From: Sinomonas sp. R1AF57
GTDB lineage: Bacteria > Actinomycetota > Actinomycetes > Actinomycetales > Micrococcaceae
Length of the DNA: 64,000 bases
Reading direction: 5' to 3'
Assembly: GCF_002224485.1 (NCBI RefSeq)
Contig: NZ_CP022463.1
Location: 952,644 to 1,016,643 of the forward strand
This document shows, in pieces, positions 7,796-16,877 of the stretch. The translations under genes were made by a program, and so were the position numbers. Below the pieces are notes generated by a model, which was not told the origin of the DNA, did no database searches, and worked only from the letters and a program-made list of their open reading frames with translations. Every line of letters starts with the position of its first letter. Positions within the stretch are counted from its first letter, which is position 1.

Positions 7796-8497
7796 GTGAT
7801 CCACGAGCTCAACCACCTCGGCGTCGTCGTGCGCGACATCCGTGCTTCCCTGGACTTCTACGCCGCGCTCGACGCCCGCGTGGTCTTCCACGAGACAGTC
7901 GTCGGCACGCCCGTCCAGATCGCCTACGTCCAGCTCGCCGGCGGCCTGGTCGAGTTCATCCACGACCCCGAGGCGCTCACGCCGCTTCCGTTCGGTCCGG
8001 ACCACCTCGCATTCCTCAGCGACGATCTCGACGCCGACTACGCCCGCCTCCTCGCCGCCGGCTGCCTCGACGCCACCCCGCCCAAGCCCGCCGGCACCGG
8101 CTTCGGCCGCCTTGCCTTCGTCCTCATGCCCGACGGCGCCCGCATCGAGCTCCTCCAGCGGGACCTCGACCTCCGCATCCCCGAGGCGCCCGGCGCCCTC
8201 GCGGAGTCCCTCGACTACTTCGCCTACGCCGCGAGCGATCCGGACGCCGCCGCCCGTCTCTTCGCCGACACCGTAGGCATGCAGCCGGCGGGGGAGGGCC
8301 GCTTCAGCTTGGGCCGCGACGCCCTCCAGCTCACGACGCCGGCCGCCACCGGCCCGCGGTTCCCGCGCCTCGCGCTGCGGGTCGCCGACCTCGACGCCGC
8401 CGTCGCGACCCTCTCCGAGCGGGGGTTGGCCCCAGAGCGGACGCACGACGGCGCGCGGGTCACCGACCCCGACGGCCTCGCCATCGTGCTTCGGTAG
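7796..8497 (+). CDS. VOC-family (glyoxalase/dioxygenase fold) protein
   Basis: A 233-aa protein with two tandem VOC modules. The first begins INHELNHLGVVVRDIRASLDFY-like with a metal-ligand type His near the start and a Glu in RIELLQRD near residue 120; the second covers about 135-230 (DYFAYAASDPDAAARLF ... DPDGLAIVLR). The family includes glyoxalases, epimerases and extradiol dioxygenases, and the sequence does not show which reaction applies. GTG 7796 is chosen for the GGAAGG upstream and the promoter at 7754. The downstream oxidase has its own promoter inside the end of this gene. Confidence 0.75.
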   Translation: MIHELNHLGVVVRDIRASLDFYAALDARVVFHETVVGTPVQIAYVQLAGGLVEFIHDPEALTPLPFGPDHLAFLSDDLDADYARLLAAGCLDATPPKPAGTGFGRLAFVLMPDGARIELLQRDLDLRIPEAPGALAESLDYFAYAASDPDAAARLFADTVGMQPAGEGRFSLGRDALQLTTPAATGPRFPRLALRVADLDAAVATLSERGLAPERTHDGARVTDPDGLAIVLR

Positions 8498-8500
8498 AGT
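8495..8500 (+). promoter_or_regulatory. -10 element, leaderless start of the FAD oxidase
   Basis: TAGAGT is followed by 6 nt and then ATG 8507, so transcription would begin at the start codon. There is no ribosome binding site. The hexamer overlaps the VOC stop codon. Confidence 0.6.
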
Positions 8501-8506
8501 CCAGAC

Positions 8507-9904
8507 ATGCCAGCATCCTCCGCCGCCGCCGCCGCGGCCACCCTCGAAGCCCTCCTGCCCGAGGGCCGCGTCCTGACCTCGGAGGCCTCCTTCGCCGGCT
8601 ATCTCCACGACGAAGGCGAGTGGGCCGTCTACGGCGACCCGCTCGCCGTCGTGCGTCCGGAGAGCACCGCGGAGGTGGCCGCGGTGGTGCGCTGGTGCGC
8701 CGAGACTGGCACCCCTCTGGTGGCGCGCGGGGCGGGGACCGGGCTCTCGGGCGCGGCGAACGCGATGGAGGGGTGCGTGGTCGTCTCGTTCGAGCGGATG
8801 AACGCCATCCTCGAGGTCAACGAGGCTGAGCGGTGGGCACGGGTCCAGCCCGGCGTGGTCAACGACGACCTGCGCGCCCACGTCGCCCAGTACGGCCTCT
8901 GGTACCCGCCGGACCCGGCGTCGTCGCCGTGGTCCACGATCGGCGGGAACGTCGCGACCAACGCCGGCGGGATGTGCTGCGTCAAGTACGGCGTCACGCG
9001 GGACTACGTCCTCGAGCTCGAGGTGGTCACGGGCACCGGGGAGGTCACGCGGCTGGGCACGCGCACCGCGAAGGGCGTGGCGGGCTACAACCTCGTGGGC
9101 CTCATCGTCGGCTCGGAGGGCACGCTCGCCGTCGTGACCGAGGTCGTGGTGCGGCTGCGTCCGCTGCCGCCGGCGCCGATCACGGTGGCCGGCATGTTCG
9201 ACTCGGTGGTCGACGCCGGCCGGGCCGTCGCGCTCGTGGCGGAGTCCGGGATCAGCCCGTCGGTGCTCGAGCTCGTGGACCGGCACTGCCTCAAGGCCGT
9301 GGACGACTGGAAGCACATGGGCCTCTCCACCGACGCGAACGCGGTGCTCATCGGCCGGACCGACGCGCCGGGTGAGCAGGGCCAGTTCGAGGCTGCGGAG
9401 CTCGCGCGCTGCTTCGAGGAGGCCGGGGCGAGCCTCGCCGCAATCTCGGCGGACGAGCAGGAGTCCGAGGCGCTCTATGCCGCCCGGCGCCTCGCGTACC
9501 CGGCGCTCGAGCGGCTCGGCCCGGTGCTCACCGAGGACGTCTGCGTGCCCAAGGCCAGGGTGCCGGAGGTGCTGGCGCGGATCGAGGAGATCGCCGCGGC
9601 CCACGACGTGCTGATCGCCAACATCGCCCACGCCGGCGATGGGAACCTGCACCCGCTCATCATCACCACGCCCGGGGACGACGCCGCGCGGGGCCGCGCG
9701 CACGAAGCGTTCAGCGAGATCATCGACGCCGCGCTCGCCGTCGGCGGGACCGTGAGCGGCGAGCACGGCGTCGGGACCCTCAAGCTCGACGGGCTGGCCA
9801 AGGAGCTCTCGCCGGTGAGCCTCGCGATGCACCACGCGGTCAAGAACGCCCTCGACCCGCACGGCATCCTCAACCCCGGGCGCGCGATCCCGCCGCTGGG
9901 GTAG
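8507..9904 (+). CDS. FAD-linked oxidase (GlcD / D-lactate dehydrogenase family)
   Basis: A 465-aa protein with an N-terminal PCMH-type FAD-binding domain (about 40-220; GAGTGLSGAANAMEG, STIGGNVATNAGG) and the C-terminal FAD-oxidase domain. The latter has NIAHAGDGNLHP and SGEHGVGTLK, the conserved metal and substrate segments of D-2-hydroxyacid dehydrogenases. It probably oxidises glycolate, D-lactate or another D-2-hydroxyacid. The substrate cannot be told from sequence, and no GlcE/GlcF subunit lies nearby, favouring a single-subunit enzyme. ATG 8507 appears leaderless. It converges on the hydrolase at 9917 with a 12-bp gap. Confidence 0.85.
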   Translation: MPASSAAAAAATLEALLPEGRVLTSEASFAGYLHDEGEWAVYGDPLAVVRPESTAEVAAVVRWCAETGTPLVARGAGTGLSGAANAMEGCVVVSFERMNAILEVNEAERWARVQPGVVNDDLRAHVAQYGLWYPPDPASSPWSTIGGNVATNAGGMCCVKYGVTRDYVLELEVVTGTGEVTRLGTRTAKGVAGYNLVGLIVGSEGTLAVVTEVVVRLRPLPPAPITVAGMFDSVVDAGRAVALVAESGISPSVLELVDRHCLKAVDDWKHMGLSTDANAVLIGRTDAPGEQGQFEAAELARCFEEAGASLAAISADEQESEALYAARRLAYPALERLGPVLTEDVCVPKARVPEVLARIEEIAAAHDVLIANIAHAGDGNLHPLIITTPGDDAARGRAHEAFSEIIDAALAVGGTVSGEHGVGTLKLDGLAKELSPVSLAMHHAVKNALDPHGILNPGRAIPPLG

Positions 9905-9916
9905 TCGTCGCCCGGC

Positions 9917-10801
9917 TCACGCCGGCTGCTGGAGGAAGCGCCGGAAGAGGCCGAGGATCTTCTCCGAGGGGTGGTTCAGCGCGCTGTGGCCTGCCCGCGG
10001 GATGACCATGCTGGTGCTGCCCGGGAGCGAGGCAGCGAGGCCGGAGGCGATGGTCCGGAAATACCAGGGGCTGTGCGCCCCCGCCAGGAGCAGGAGGGGA
10101 ACCCGGATGCCGGCGTACCGGTCGGCGGCGGCGTGGGTGCCGTCCAGCAGCGTGATCTCGTGTGCCAGGGAGGGGACCATTTCCTTCCAGGAGTGTCCCT
10201 CCCGGGTGAGGCGCGACGCGGCCCACACGAGCGCCCGGGCGGCCGGATCGGGCAGCGGCACCCGTGCCAGGACAGGGTCCATCTCCCGCGAGAAGACCAG
10301 GACGGCGCCGACGTGGTCGCCCCTGGCCGCCGCCGCGACGAGCTCGGGGAGGGTCTGCGTCGGAAGGCACCCGTCGATGTTGACGGCGGGGTCGTAGACG
10401 CCGACGCGGCTCACCGGCAGGCGCAGCGCCGCCTCCAGAGCGATGCCGCCGCCGTAGCTGTGCCCCAGGACGACCCGGCTCCCGGTCGCGTCGAGGACGG
10501 CCTTCAGGTCGTCCACCTCGGTGTCCATGGAGTAGTCCGCCGGCTGCGGACTCGAACCGCCGCGGCCCCGCCGGTCGTACACGTGCACCGGCATCGTGGC
10601 CGAGAGTCTGCTGGCGAATCTGCCGTAGAGCAGAGTGCGGGTGAGGCTGCCCGCGGCGAAGACCGCACCGGGTCCGCTGCCGTAGCTGAAGACGCGCAGC
10701 GAGCCGCCGTCTGAGGTTCTGATCGACTGCACCTGGGGGGCGACCACAGCTGGCTTCTTCCTTGACGGACTGCGCCCCCAACCGCGATGTTGTGTGGACA
10801 T
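9917..10801 (-). CDS. Alpha/beta hydrolase
   Basis: A 294-aa alpha/beta hydrolase-fold protein. The nucleophile elbow is VLGHSYGGG; YDRRGRGGSS follows strand 3, and the likely catalytic His is in IPRAGHSALNHP near the C-terminus. The first 25 residues (ARK-rich) look like an unstructured extension rather than a signal peptide. ATG 10799-10801 has GAGGGG 6 nt upstream. Esterase, lipase or haloperoxidase-like activity is possible. Neighbours give no pathway hint. Confidence 0.75.
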   Translation of the reverse strand: MSTQHRGWGRSPSRKKPAVVAPQVQSIRTSDGGSLRVFSYGSGPGAVFAAGSLTRTLLYGRFASRLSATMPVHVYDRRGRGGSSPQPADYSMDTEVDDLKAVLDATGSRVVLGHSYGGGIALEAALRLPVSRVGVYDPAVNIDGCLPTQTLPELVAAAARGDHVGAVLVFSREMDPVLARVPLPDPAARALVWAASRLTREGHSWKEMVPSLAHEITLLDGTHAAADRYAGIRVPLLLLAGAHSPWYFRTIASGLAASLPGSTSMVIPRAGHSALNHPSEKILGLFRRFLQQPA

Positions 10802-10867
10802 GATAGGCCCCTCGCCTGGAGGGGCACAGGGCGCGATCGGATCTCGGGCAAAGAGAGAGCGGCGCCG

Positions 10868-11932
10868 TCACCAGCCGCTGCGGGTGGGCGTGTGCCCCTG
10901 GCGGGCGTCGTCGGGCATGGCCATCTCGGCTCGGAGCCCCAGGAGCCGGATGGGCCGACCGGGCTCGATGGCGGCTGCGAGGCCGAGAGCGTGGGCGAGG
11001 ATCTCGTCCCGGTCGGAGGTCTCGGCGATCTTCCGCCCGTGGGTTGTGGTGGTGAACGGGGCGTAGCGGACCTTGAGGGTCAGCCCGACCACGGGCCTGC
11101 CCTCGGCCGCGACGTCCTCGAGCACCCGCGCCGTCAGCTCACGCACGGCCTCGTCCACTTGCGCTGGATCGGTCAGGTCGCGCTGGAAGGTCGTCTCGCG
11201 GCTGTGCCCGTGGGCCACCCAGGGGGTGTCATCGACGACGCTGCTGCCCTCCCCGCGGCCGAGCTGCGCGTACCACGGGCCCATTCTGGGGCCGAACTCT
11301 GGGACGAGGTCTTGGGGATCGGTGGCGGCGAGCTGGGCGACGGTGGTGATGCCGAGCTTCGCGAGCCGGGCGGAAACCTTGGCGCCGACGCCCCACAGGT
11401 CCCTCGTGGGCCGGCCGCCCATGACCTCGAGCCAGTTCCCCGCGGTGAGACGGAAGACGCCGGCTGGCTTCCCGAAGCCCGTGCCGACCTTGGCGCGGAC
11501 GAGGGTGTCGCCGATGCCGACGCTGCAGTGGAGCCGCGTCCGCTCCAGGACGGCTGCCTGAAGCTGCCGGGCGTAGGCCTCCGGGTCCTCGGTCTCGACG
11601 CCGACGAACGCCTCGTCCCAACCGAGGACCTGCACGACGGCGCCCGGCTGCTCGCGGAGCGTGGCCATCACCTCCTCCGACGCCGCGAGGTAGGCCTCGT
11701 GGTCGACGGGCAGGATCACGGCGTCGGGCACCTTGCGGGCCGCGATCCGCAGGGGCATCCCGGAGCCGACGCCGAACGCCCGGGCCTCGTACGACGCCGT
11801 CGAGACCACGGCGCGCTCCGTCGGATCGCCCCGGCCGCCGACGATGATCGGCCTGCCGGCGAGCTCCGGGCGCCGGAGCACCTCGACCGCAGCGATGAAC
11901 TGGTCGAGGTCGACGTGCAGCACCCACCGCAT
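10868..11932 (-). CDS. dinB: Y-family DNA polymerase IV
   Basis: A 354-aa translesion polymerase. The palm begins with VLHVDLDQFIAAVE, where Asp residues bind the metal, and continues with GWDEAFVGV carrying the catalytic Asp-Glu pair. The steric gate and nucleotide-binding segment AVVSTASYEARAFGVGSGMP and a helix-hairpin-helix segment (LWGVGAKVSARLAKLGI) follow. ATG 11932 is preferred to GTG 11941 because GAGGTGA, a 7-base match to the anti-Shine-Dalgarno sequence, ends 5 nt before it. The end is not an obvious beta-clamp motif. Family knowledge gives error-prone lesion bypass; no LexA-like box was recognised upstream. Confidence 0.87.
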   Translation of the reverse strand: MRWVLHVDLDQFIAAVEVLRRPELAGRPIIVGGRGDPTERAVVSTASYEARAFGVGSGMPLRIAARKVPDAVILPVDHEAYLAASEEVMATLREQPGAVVQVLGWDEAFVGVETEDPEAYARQLQAAVLERTRLHCSVGIGDTLVRAKVGTGFGKPAGVFRLTAGNWLEVMGGRPTRDLWGVGAKVSARLAKLGITTVAQLAATDPQDLVPEFGPRMGPWYAQLGRGEGSSVVDDTPWVAHGHSRETTFQRDLTDPAQVDEAVRELTARVLEDVAAEGRPVVGLTLKVRYAPFTTTTHGRKIAETSDRDEILAHALGLAAAIEPGRPIRLLGLRAEMAMPDDARQGHTPTRSGW

Positions 11933-11975
11933 TCCGCTCACCTCACCCGTCTGGTCCCAGACTCGCCCGCGGACG

Positions 11976-12710
11976 TCACTGCTTGTCCGTGAGGGCGAGG
12001 ACGGCGGCCGCGACCTCCGCCGGCCGTGTGAGGATCGACAGGTGGCTTCCGCCGATCTCGGTGAAGCTGCCGCCCGGGAGGCGGCTGGCGAAGGGCGGCG
12101 GCCACGGGCTGTCGGGCGCGAGCATCGCCCTGTCGTCCCGAGACCCCACGGAGGCGAGCGGCACGCTGAGGGCCGCGTAGTCGACGTCCGGCGCCGGATC
12201 CGTGAGCGTCGCGAAGGGGTGCGGCGCGAGGAGGCTGTGCACGAGCTCCTGGGTCTCAGGACCGGCGTCCTGCATGAAGGCCGTCTTCCAGAGCTCGAGC
12301 GGAATGGTCGTCGTGTTGTTGCCGGAGGCGGCCGCCAGCTGGGCGTACAGGGCCGCGGCCCGCTCGGGGATTAGCGAGACCATGGACTCGCCGTCCAAGG
12401 GCACGAACGCGTTGATGTAGACGAGTCTCGCGAGCCTGTCTGCCAGTTGCGGCGCAGCGGCCGAGAGGAGGAATCCGCCCCAGCTGTGCCCCACGAGCGT
12501 CACGCCGTGGAGGTCGCGCCGTTCGACGTATTCGACGAGCGCGTCCACGGCGACGCCGAGCCCGACGCCGGCTGGGTCGTCACCGGGCGCGAGCCCCGGC
12601 GACGTCGGGGCATGCACGACGTGCCCCGCTGCCTGGAGCCTTGCCCCGACGGGCCGCCACGCCCACCCGCCATGCCACGCGCCGTGCACCAGGACGAAGG
12701 TCTCAGCCAT
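11976..12710 (-). CDS. Alpha/beta fold hydrolase (esterase EstC-like)
   Basis: A 244-aa hydrolase of the short plant-esterase-like type. It starts VLVHGAWHGGWAWRPV with the oxyanion HG, has nucleophile elbow LVGHSWGG, an Asp in VGSRDDRAM, and the catalytic His in EIGGSHLSIL. This HG-W-HG-W opening is typical of the methylesterase/hydroxynitrile lyase-like subgroup common in soil actinobacteria. The start ATG 12708-12710 lies 6 nt after minus-strand TACTCT, predicting a leaderless mRNA. Its natural substrate is unknown. Confidence 0.78.
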   Translation of the reverse strand: MAETFVLVHGAWHGGWAWRPVGARLQAAGHVVHAPTSPGLAPGDDPAGVGLGVAVDALVEYVERRDLHGVTLVGHSWGGFLLSAAAPQLADRLARLVYINAFVPLDGESMVSLIPERAAALYAQLAAASGNNTTTIPLELWKTAFMQDAGPETQELVHSLLAPHPFATLTDPAPDVDYAALSVPLASVGSRDDRAMLAPDSPWPPPFASRLPGGSFTEIGGSHLSILTRPAEVAAAVLALTDKQ

Positions 12711-12716
12711 GCCCGC

Positions 12717-12722
12717 AGAGTA
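12717..12722 (-). promoter_or_regulatory. -10 element, leaderless start of the EstC-like hydrolase
   Basis: Minus strand TACTCT, six bases (12711-12716), then ATG. No ribosome binding site is present. Confidence 0.55.
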
Positions 12723-12785
12723 GTGCCGGTGCAGGTGCCTTGAGAACGGGTGGCACGGTGTTCCTGGCGGCTACTGTTTGAGCGC

Positions 12786-13537
12786 CTACTGCAGCAGGTC
12801 GCTCAGGGGTCCGCTGGGAATGTGGATCCAGCCCTCGGAACGGGCGAGGTCGGCCTGCTCCTCGTTCGGTCGAAGCGTTGCGCCAATGGCGACAGCTCTC
12901 GCACTCAGAGACGCGACAACGGCGTCGAACGCGTCGTCCGAATGGGACATCGCGTCCTCGTGGTTGTGGGTGCCGAGCCACGGCGCCGCCGCGGAGAGCT
13001 GGCTGATGACCTCGGCGCGTGCGGCCGCTTCGGTGGCGTTCGTCCCCTTGTACCGGCGGGCATGGATGCCCCATAGCCGGAGGGAGGCTGCCGGGTAGAC
13101 TTCCGCGAGACGGCCGGTGCCGTCCCGCGGTTCCGGGCCGAAGCGCTGGGCGATCTTGGCCTGGATGACGGCGCATCGCATCGCGGGATGTGCGAGGCGG
13201 TCGGCCGAGACGCTGAGGGGAATGAGTCCCGTCTTGCGTGTGACGAAGCGGTCGGTCTCGCGGTAGGCGAGCAGCCGGCGCCCCTTGAGGCCGTCGTACT
13301 CGAGCACCTTCGCGAGATCGCCGCCGAGATGTCCGCTCATGAAGTCCAGGAACGGCAAGGGCCAGCCCACCGGGCAGTCGATGCCGGTCACGTCGCAGTC
13401 TCCGAACAGCCCACAATCGTCTCGTCGGAGACTCCGAGGCGGAGTTCCTCGATCCGAGCCGTTTCCGGTGCCCATTCGATGACCGCAGCCGCCGTCTTCT
13501 TCGGCTCCGCGGCCAGGTCGATGCCGAGGGTCCTCAC
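12786..13537 (-). pseudogene. DUF429 family gene, frameshifted
   Basis: The minus strand from GTG 13537 reads VRTLGIDLAAEPKKTAAAVIEW and continues to DETIVG, the usual DUF429 start. Near 13410 it drops out of frame (GTG GGC TGT TCG). One extra base there would restore GLFGDCDVTGIDCPVGWPLPF and the remaining C-terminal 200 residues, which end at 12786. The intact product would be about 250 aa. DUF429 proteins have an RNase H-like fold and no established function. Everything except the missing base looks conserved, so this is either a recent mutation or a sequencing error. It lies 10 bp after the helicase-nuclease gene on the same strand. Confidence 0.8.
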
Positions 13538-13547
13538 CCAGACTCGC

Positions 13548-16500
13548 TCATGCTCCCGACATCCCCGACACCTCGAACACCCGTCCTAGCGCCGGCAGGT
13601 GCATCAGCACCCGCAGCACGGGCCTGCCGGTAGCGGCCTCGATGGCCTTCCGGTATGCGGCCATTTGCCCGAGGTAGTGGGCACGGATGTGACCCTCGGG
13701 GTCGGTGCCCGGGTAGGTCTTGTGGTCCACGAGCACGAACCCGTCCGGCCCCTCGAGCAGCAGGTCGATCCAGCCTTCCATGGTCTGCCCGTCCGGCCGC
13801 CACCCGATGGCCGCCTCGCGGTGGCGCGCCCAGCCGGGGAACTCGGCGTCGAGCCAGGCCTCGAAGCGCTCGCCCGCGGTGGTGAGGAGCGCGGCGTCGA
13901 CCGTCGTCCCCACATCCCAACGGGCCACGAGACGCTCTGCGAGGCGGAGCCGTCCCGCGTCGTCGAGGGCGCGGAACTCCGTGCCCAGGTAAGCGTGCAC
14001 TGCGGAGCCGACGGCGCCCCAGTCGTCCGAGCCGTGCTCCGCGAGCCTCCCGCCGAGAACGGCGACCTCCCGGATGTCCGCGTCGAGTCCGCCCGCGAGC
14101 GATTCGCTCGCCTTGAGCCGTGCCGGCTTGCGCGCCACGGCCGAAGTCGTGACCGGCGCGTCGACGAACCGGCCCAGCCACTCGCCGTCGGACGCGGGAG
14201 CCGCGGCCGGCTCGAGCGCCTCGATCCGCGCGGGCACGGAAGTGTCCCCGCCGATCGACACGGCACCGTCCTTCCAGGAGACGAACCGCTCGCCGAGCCC
14301 CAGGTCGTTGAGCACGCCCGGGGACCCGGTCTTAGAGGTCAGCACGGTCGTCTCCGCGGCCCGCGTCATGCCGACGTACATGAGCCGCGCCTGGCTGCGC
14401 TGGTCGCGCTCGAGGAACCGGGCGGCCGCGTCGCTGGCCTTCGCTGCCGTGTCCAGGGGCGATCCGCCGTAGGGGAACGGGCTCGGCCACAGCCGGATCC
14501 ACCGGCCCGCGAGCGGGTCGGCCAGGTCCAGCGCCCGGGTCGACTCGACGCCCGCCCCGAACGGGCGCAGCTTGGACTCCTTGTCCAGGCTCTCCATCAC
14601 CACCACCGGCCATTCGAGGCCCTTCGCCTTGTGGTATGTCAGGACGTTCACCACGTCGGGCCCGGCGTTCTCGGCGGAGTCGTGGTCGTCGGAGGCGAAG
14701 AAGTCCAGGAACCCGCGCAGGGTCGCCGGCGACCGCAGTGCCCTGCACCGCTCGTAGTACAGCTCGATCGCCCCGCGGAACGCGTCCAGGTTGCGCAGCC
14801 GCCGCTCCGGTGCAGACCACCCCGCTACCAGCTGCGGCAGCCCGACGACCCCAGTCACGGCCTCGAACACCTCGGTGGGAGTCGCTGCCGCTGCCTGCTC
14901 CCGGAGGGCGTCCAGCGCCGCGACGACGGGTGCCTGCCGCCACGCCGCGTGCACGGCCCGGGCGCCGACCGGCTCCGGCGCGGCCCCGCCGTCGTGCGCG
15001 CCCTCCTGCAGCGCGTCCGGGCTCGCGGGGCGAGGCACGACGGCGGCGAGCAGCTCCCGCTGCCACGTCCCGTGCGAGGGGTGGTCCGGGTGCAGAGCGA
15101 CGAGCTCGGCCAGGGCGACTGTGTCCCACCCGTCGGCGACGTACGCCATCGCGGCCCGCGCCAGCTGCACCTCCCGCGCGGCGCCGAGCGCGCGGGGGTT
15201 GCGGCTCGCGCGCAGGCCCAGCTCGTCGAGGGCCGCGGAGAGCTTCTTGACCTCGTCGTTGGACCGGGCAAGGACGGCGATGTCGCAGGGCCGCAGGTCT
15301 GGGCGCAGTGCCAGTAATCCCGCGACCCCGGCGGCGGTCGCGCGGAGCCGGTCCTCCGCCTTGCCCTGGTTCCTGGTCCACGCCTCGACCGACCCCACGC
15401 TGCCCGCGTACTCGGCGGCCTTGGACGGCGGAAGCTCGAGGTGCACGGACTTCGTGGTCATCCCGTGCGCCGCGAACACGCGCTCGAACACCGCGTTGGA
15501 GAGGTCCACGGGGGCCTGGCGCGAGCGCCACGTCTCGGAGAGCTGCCTGCGGCTCGCGTCCGGTACAGCGGCCATGACGGCTTCCATGAGCTCCGGGTCG
15601 GTACCGCGGAACTCGTAGATCGCCTGCTTGGGATCGCCCACCCACACCGCCTGCCCCACGAGCGAGCTGAGCTCGAGGAACAGGGCGAGCTGGAGCGGGC
15701 TCGTGTCCTGGAACTCGTCGACCACGAGCACCCGGATCCGCCCGGCGAAGGACTCCCGGAACGCGGCGTTGTGCCGGGCGAGCTCGAGGACCTTGGCCTC
15801 CTGGTCCACGAAGTCCATGAGCGCGTTGTCCCGCTTGAACTCCTCGTAGGCGTCGAGGCAGTCGGCGGCGCACGTGAGCACGCCGCGGATGTAGCCCTCG
15901 ATGTCGCGGTGGAACGCGGGGTTGGAGAGCAGCTCAGCGTGGATGCGCTCGCGCAGGTCCCAGAAGACCTTCTTCAGCGGCGCCGCGGGGTTCGAGCCGA
16001 CGAACCCGCGCCACACCTCCCACGGTGTCGTCTCGACGGCCTGCGCCTTGGCGATCTTGGCGAGCGCCTTCGGGTACTGCTCCTCGAACGCCTTCGTTGA
16101 GACCTTGGCCTTGGTCCCGTCGCTGTGCTCGCCGCGCGCGACGGTCAGCTCCATCTCCACCCGCAGGGCGTGCAGCTCGCGCAGCCAGTCCGTACGGTTG
16201 TCCGCGGACGCGGGGTCGAGGAGACCCTCCCGGAACTCGGTCCACGACCGCTCCGCGCAGGCCCGCACCGCGTCGGCGTCGAGCAGGTTGGTCCGCGCGT
16301 ACGTCACGACCCGCTGCACGGTCGTGCTCCACGGCTCGGTGCCGTACTCCGCCTCCTGATCGGGGTGCGTGCCCATGCGCCACGCGACGGGCGAGAGCGT
16401 CTCAGCATGGTCGGCCAGCACCTCGTCGGTCGCGAGCCTGAACATCGCGTCCAGCTGGTCCTCGCCGATCACCTCCAGCGCGGGGGAGAGGCCGGCGTCG

Positions 16501-16877
16501 ATCGCGTATTCCGACAGGAGCTGCCCGCACACGCTGTTGACGGTGCCCACGAGGCTCGCGCCGAGCTCCTGTGACGCCGTACCCAGTGCGGAGTCGCCCT
16601 CATCGAGGAGCCGGGCGGCGATGCGCTCGCGCAGCTCGCCGGCGGCCTTCTTCGTGAAGGTCGTGGCCATGATCTGGTCGGGACGGACGCCGGCGCGGAT
16701 GTGGTCCACGATCTTCTCGGTGAGGGTGTACGTCTTGCCCGTCCCGGCGCTCGCCGAGATCATCGCGACGTTGCCCAGGATGTCCCGGTTCAGGACGTCC
16801 CGGTCCACGACGCCGTGGTCCCCGAGGCCGTGGTTCCCGACGCCGGGTGCCATGCTCTCCGTGCCGACCGCGCTCAT
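13548..16877 (-). CDS. UvrD/Rep-type helicase-nuclease, AddA-like
   Basis: A 1109-aa protein. Superfamily 1A helicase motifs are clear: Walker A ASAGTGKT near residue 42, ATTFTKKAAGELRERI (Ia), VLVVDEFQDTSPLQ near 387 (Walker B), VGDPKQAIYEFRG, YHKAKGLEWPVV and MYVGMTRAAE near 845. A C-terminal PD-(D/E)XK nuclease module includes EGWIDLLL and FVLVDHKTY near 1045. ATG 16877 overlaps the stop of the upstream nuclease gene as ATGA (16874-16877). This is the architecture of AddA/RecB-like end-resecting subunits in double-strand break repair. It is distinct from the usual actinobacterial AdnAB in having the partner described next, but orthology is not proven. Confidence 0.85.
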   Translation of the reverse strand: MSAVGTESMAPGVGNHGLGDHGVVDRDVLNRDILGNVAMISASAGTGKTYTLTEKIVDHIRAGVRPDQIMATTFTKKAAGELRERIAARLLDEGDSALGTASQELGASLVGTVNSVCGQLLSEYAIDAGLSPALEVIGEDQLDAMFRLATDEVLADHAETLSPVAWRMGTHPDQEAEYGTEPWSTTVQRVVTYARTNLLDADAVRACAERSWTEFREGLLDPASADNRTDWLRELHALRVEMELTVARGEHSDGTKAKVSTKAFEEQYPKALAKIAKAQAVETTPWEVWRGFVGSNPAAPLKKVFWDLRERIHAELLSNPAFHRDIEGYIRGVLTCAADCLDAYEEFKRDNALMDFVDQEAKVLELARHNAAFRESFAGRIRVLVVDEFQDTSPLQLALFLELSSLVGQAVWVGDPKQAIYEFRGTDPELMEAVMAAVPDASRRQLSETWRSRQAPVDLSNAVFERVFAAHGMTTKSVHLELPPSKAAEYAGSVGSVEAWTRNQGKAEDRLRATAAGVAGLLALRPDLRPCDIAVLARSNDEVKKLSAALDELGLRASRNPRALGAAREVQLARAAMAYVADGWDTVALAELVALHPDHPSHGTWQRELLAAVVPRPASPDALQEGAHDGGAAPEPVGARAVHAAWRQAPVVAALDALREQAAAATPTEVFEAVTGVVGLPQLVAGWSAPERRLRNLDAFRGAIELYYERCRALRSPATLRGFLDFFASDDHDSAENAGPDVVNVLTYHKAKGLEWPVVVMESLDKESKLRPFGAGVESTRALDLADPLAGRWIRLWPSPFPYGGSPLDTAAKASDAAARFLERDQRSQARLMYVGMTRAAETTVLTSKTGSPGVLNDLGLGERFVSWKDGAVSIGGDTSVPARIEALEPAAAPASDGEWLGRFVDAPVTTSAVARKPARLKASESLAGGLDADIREVAVLGGRLAEHGSDDWGAVGSAVHAYLGTEFRALDDAGRLRLAERLVARWDVGTTVDAALLTTAGERFEAWLDAEFPGWARHREAAIGWRPDGQTMEGWIDLLLEGPDGFVLVDHKTYPGTDPEGHIRAHYLGQMAAYRKAIEAATGRPVLRVLMHLPALGRVFEVSGMSGA

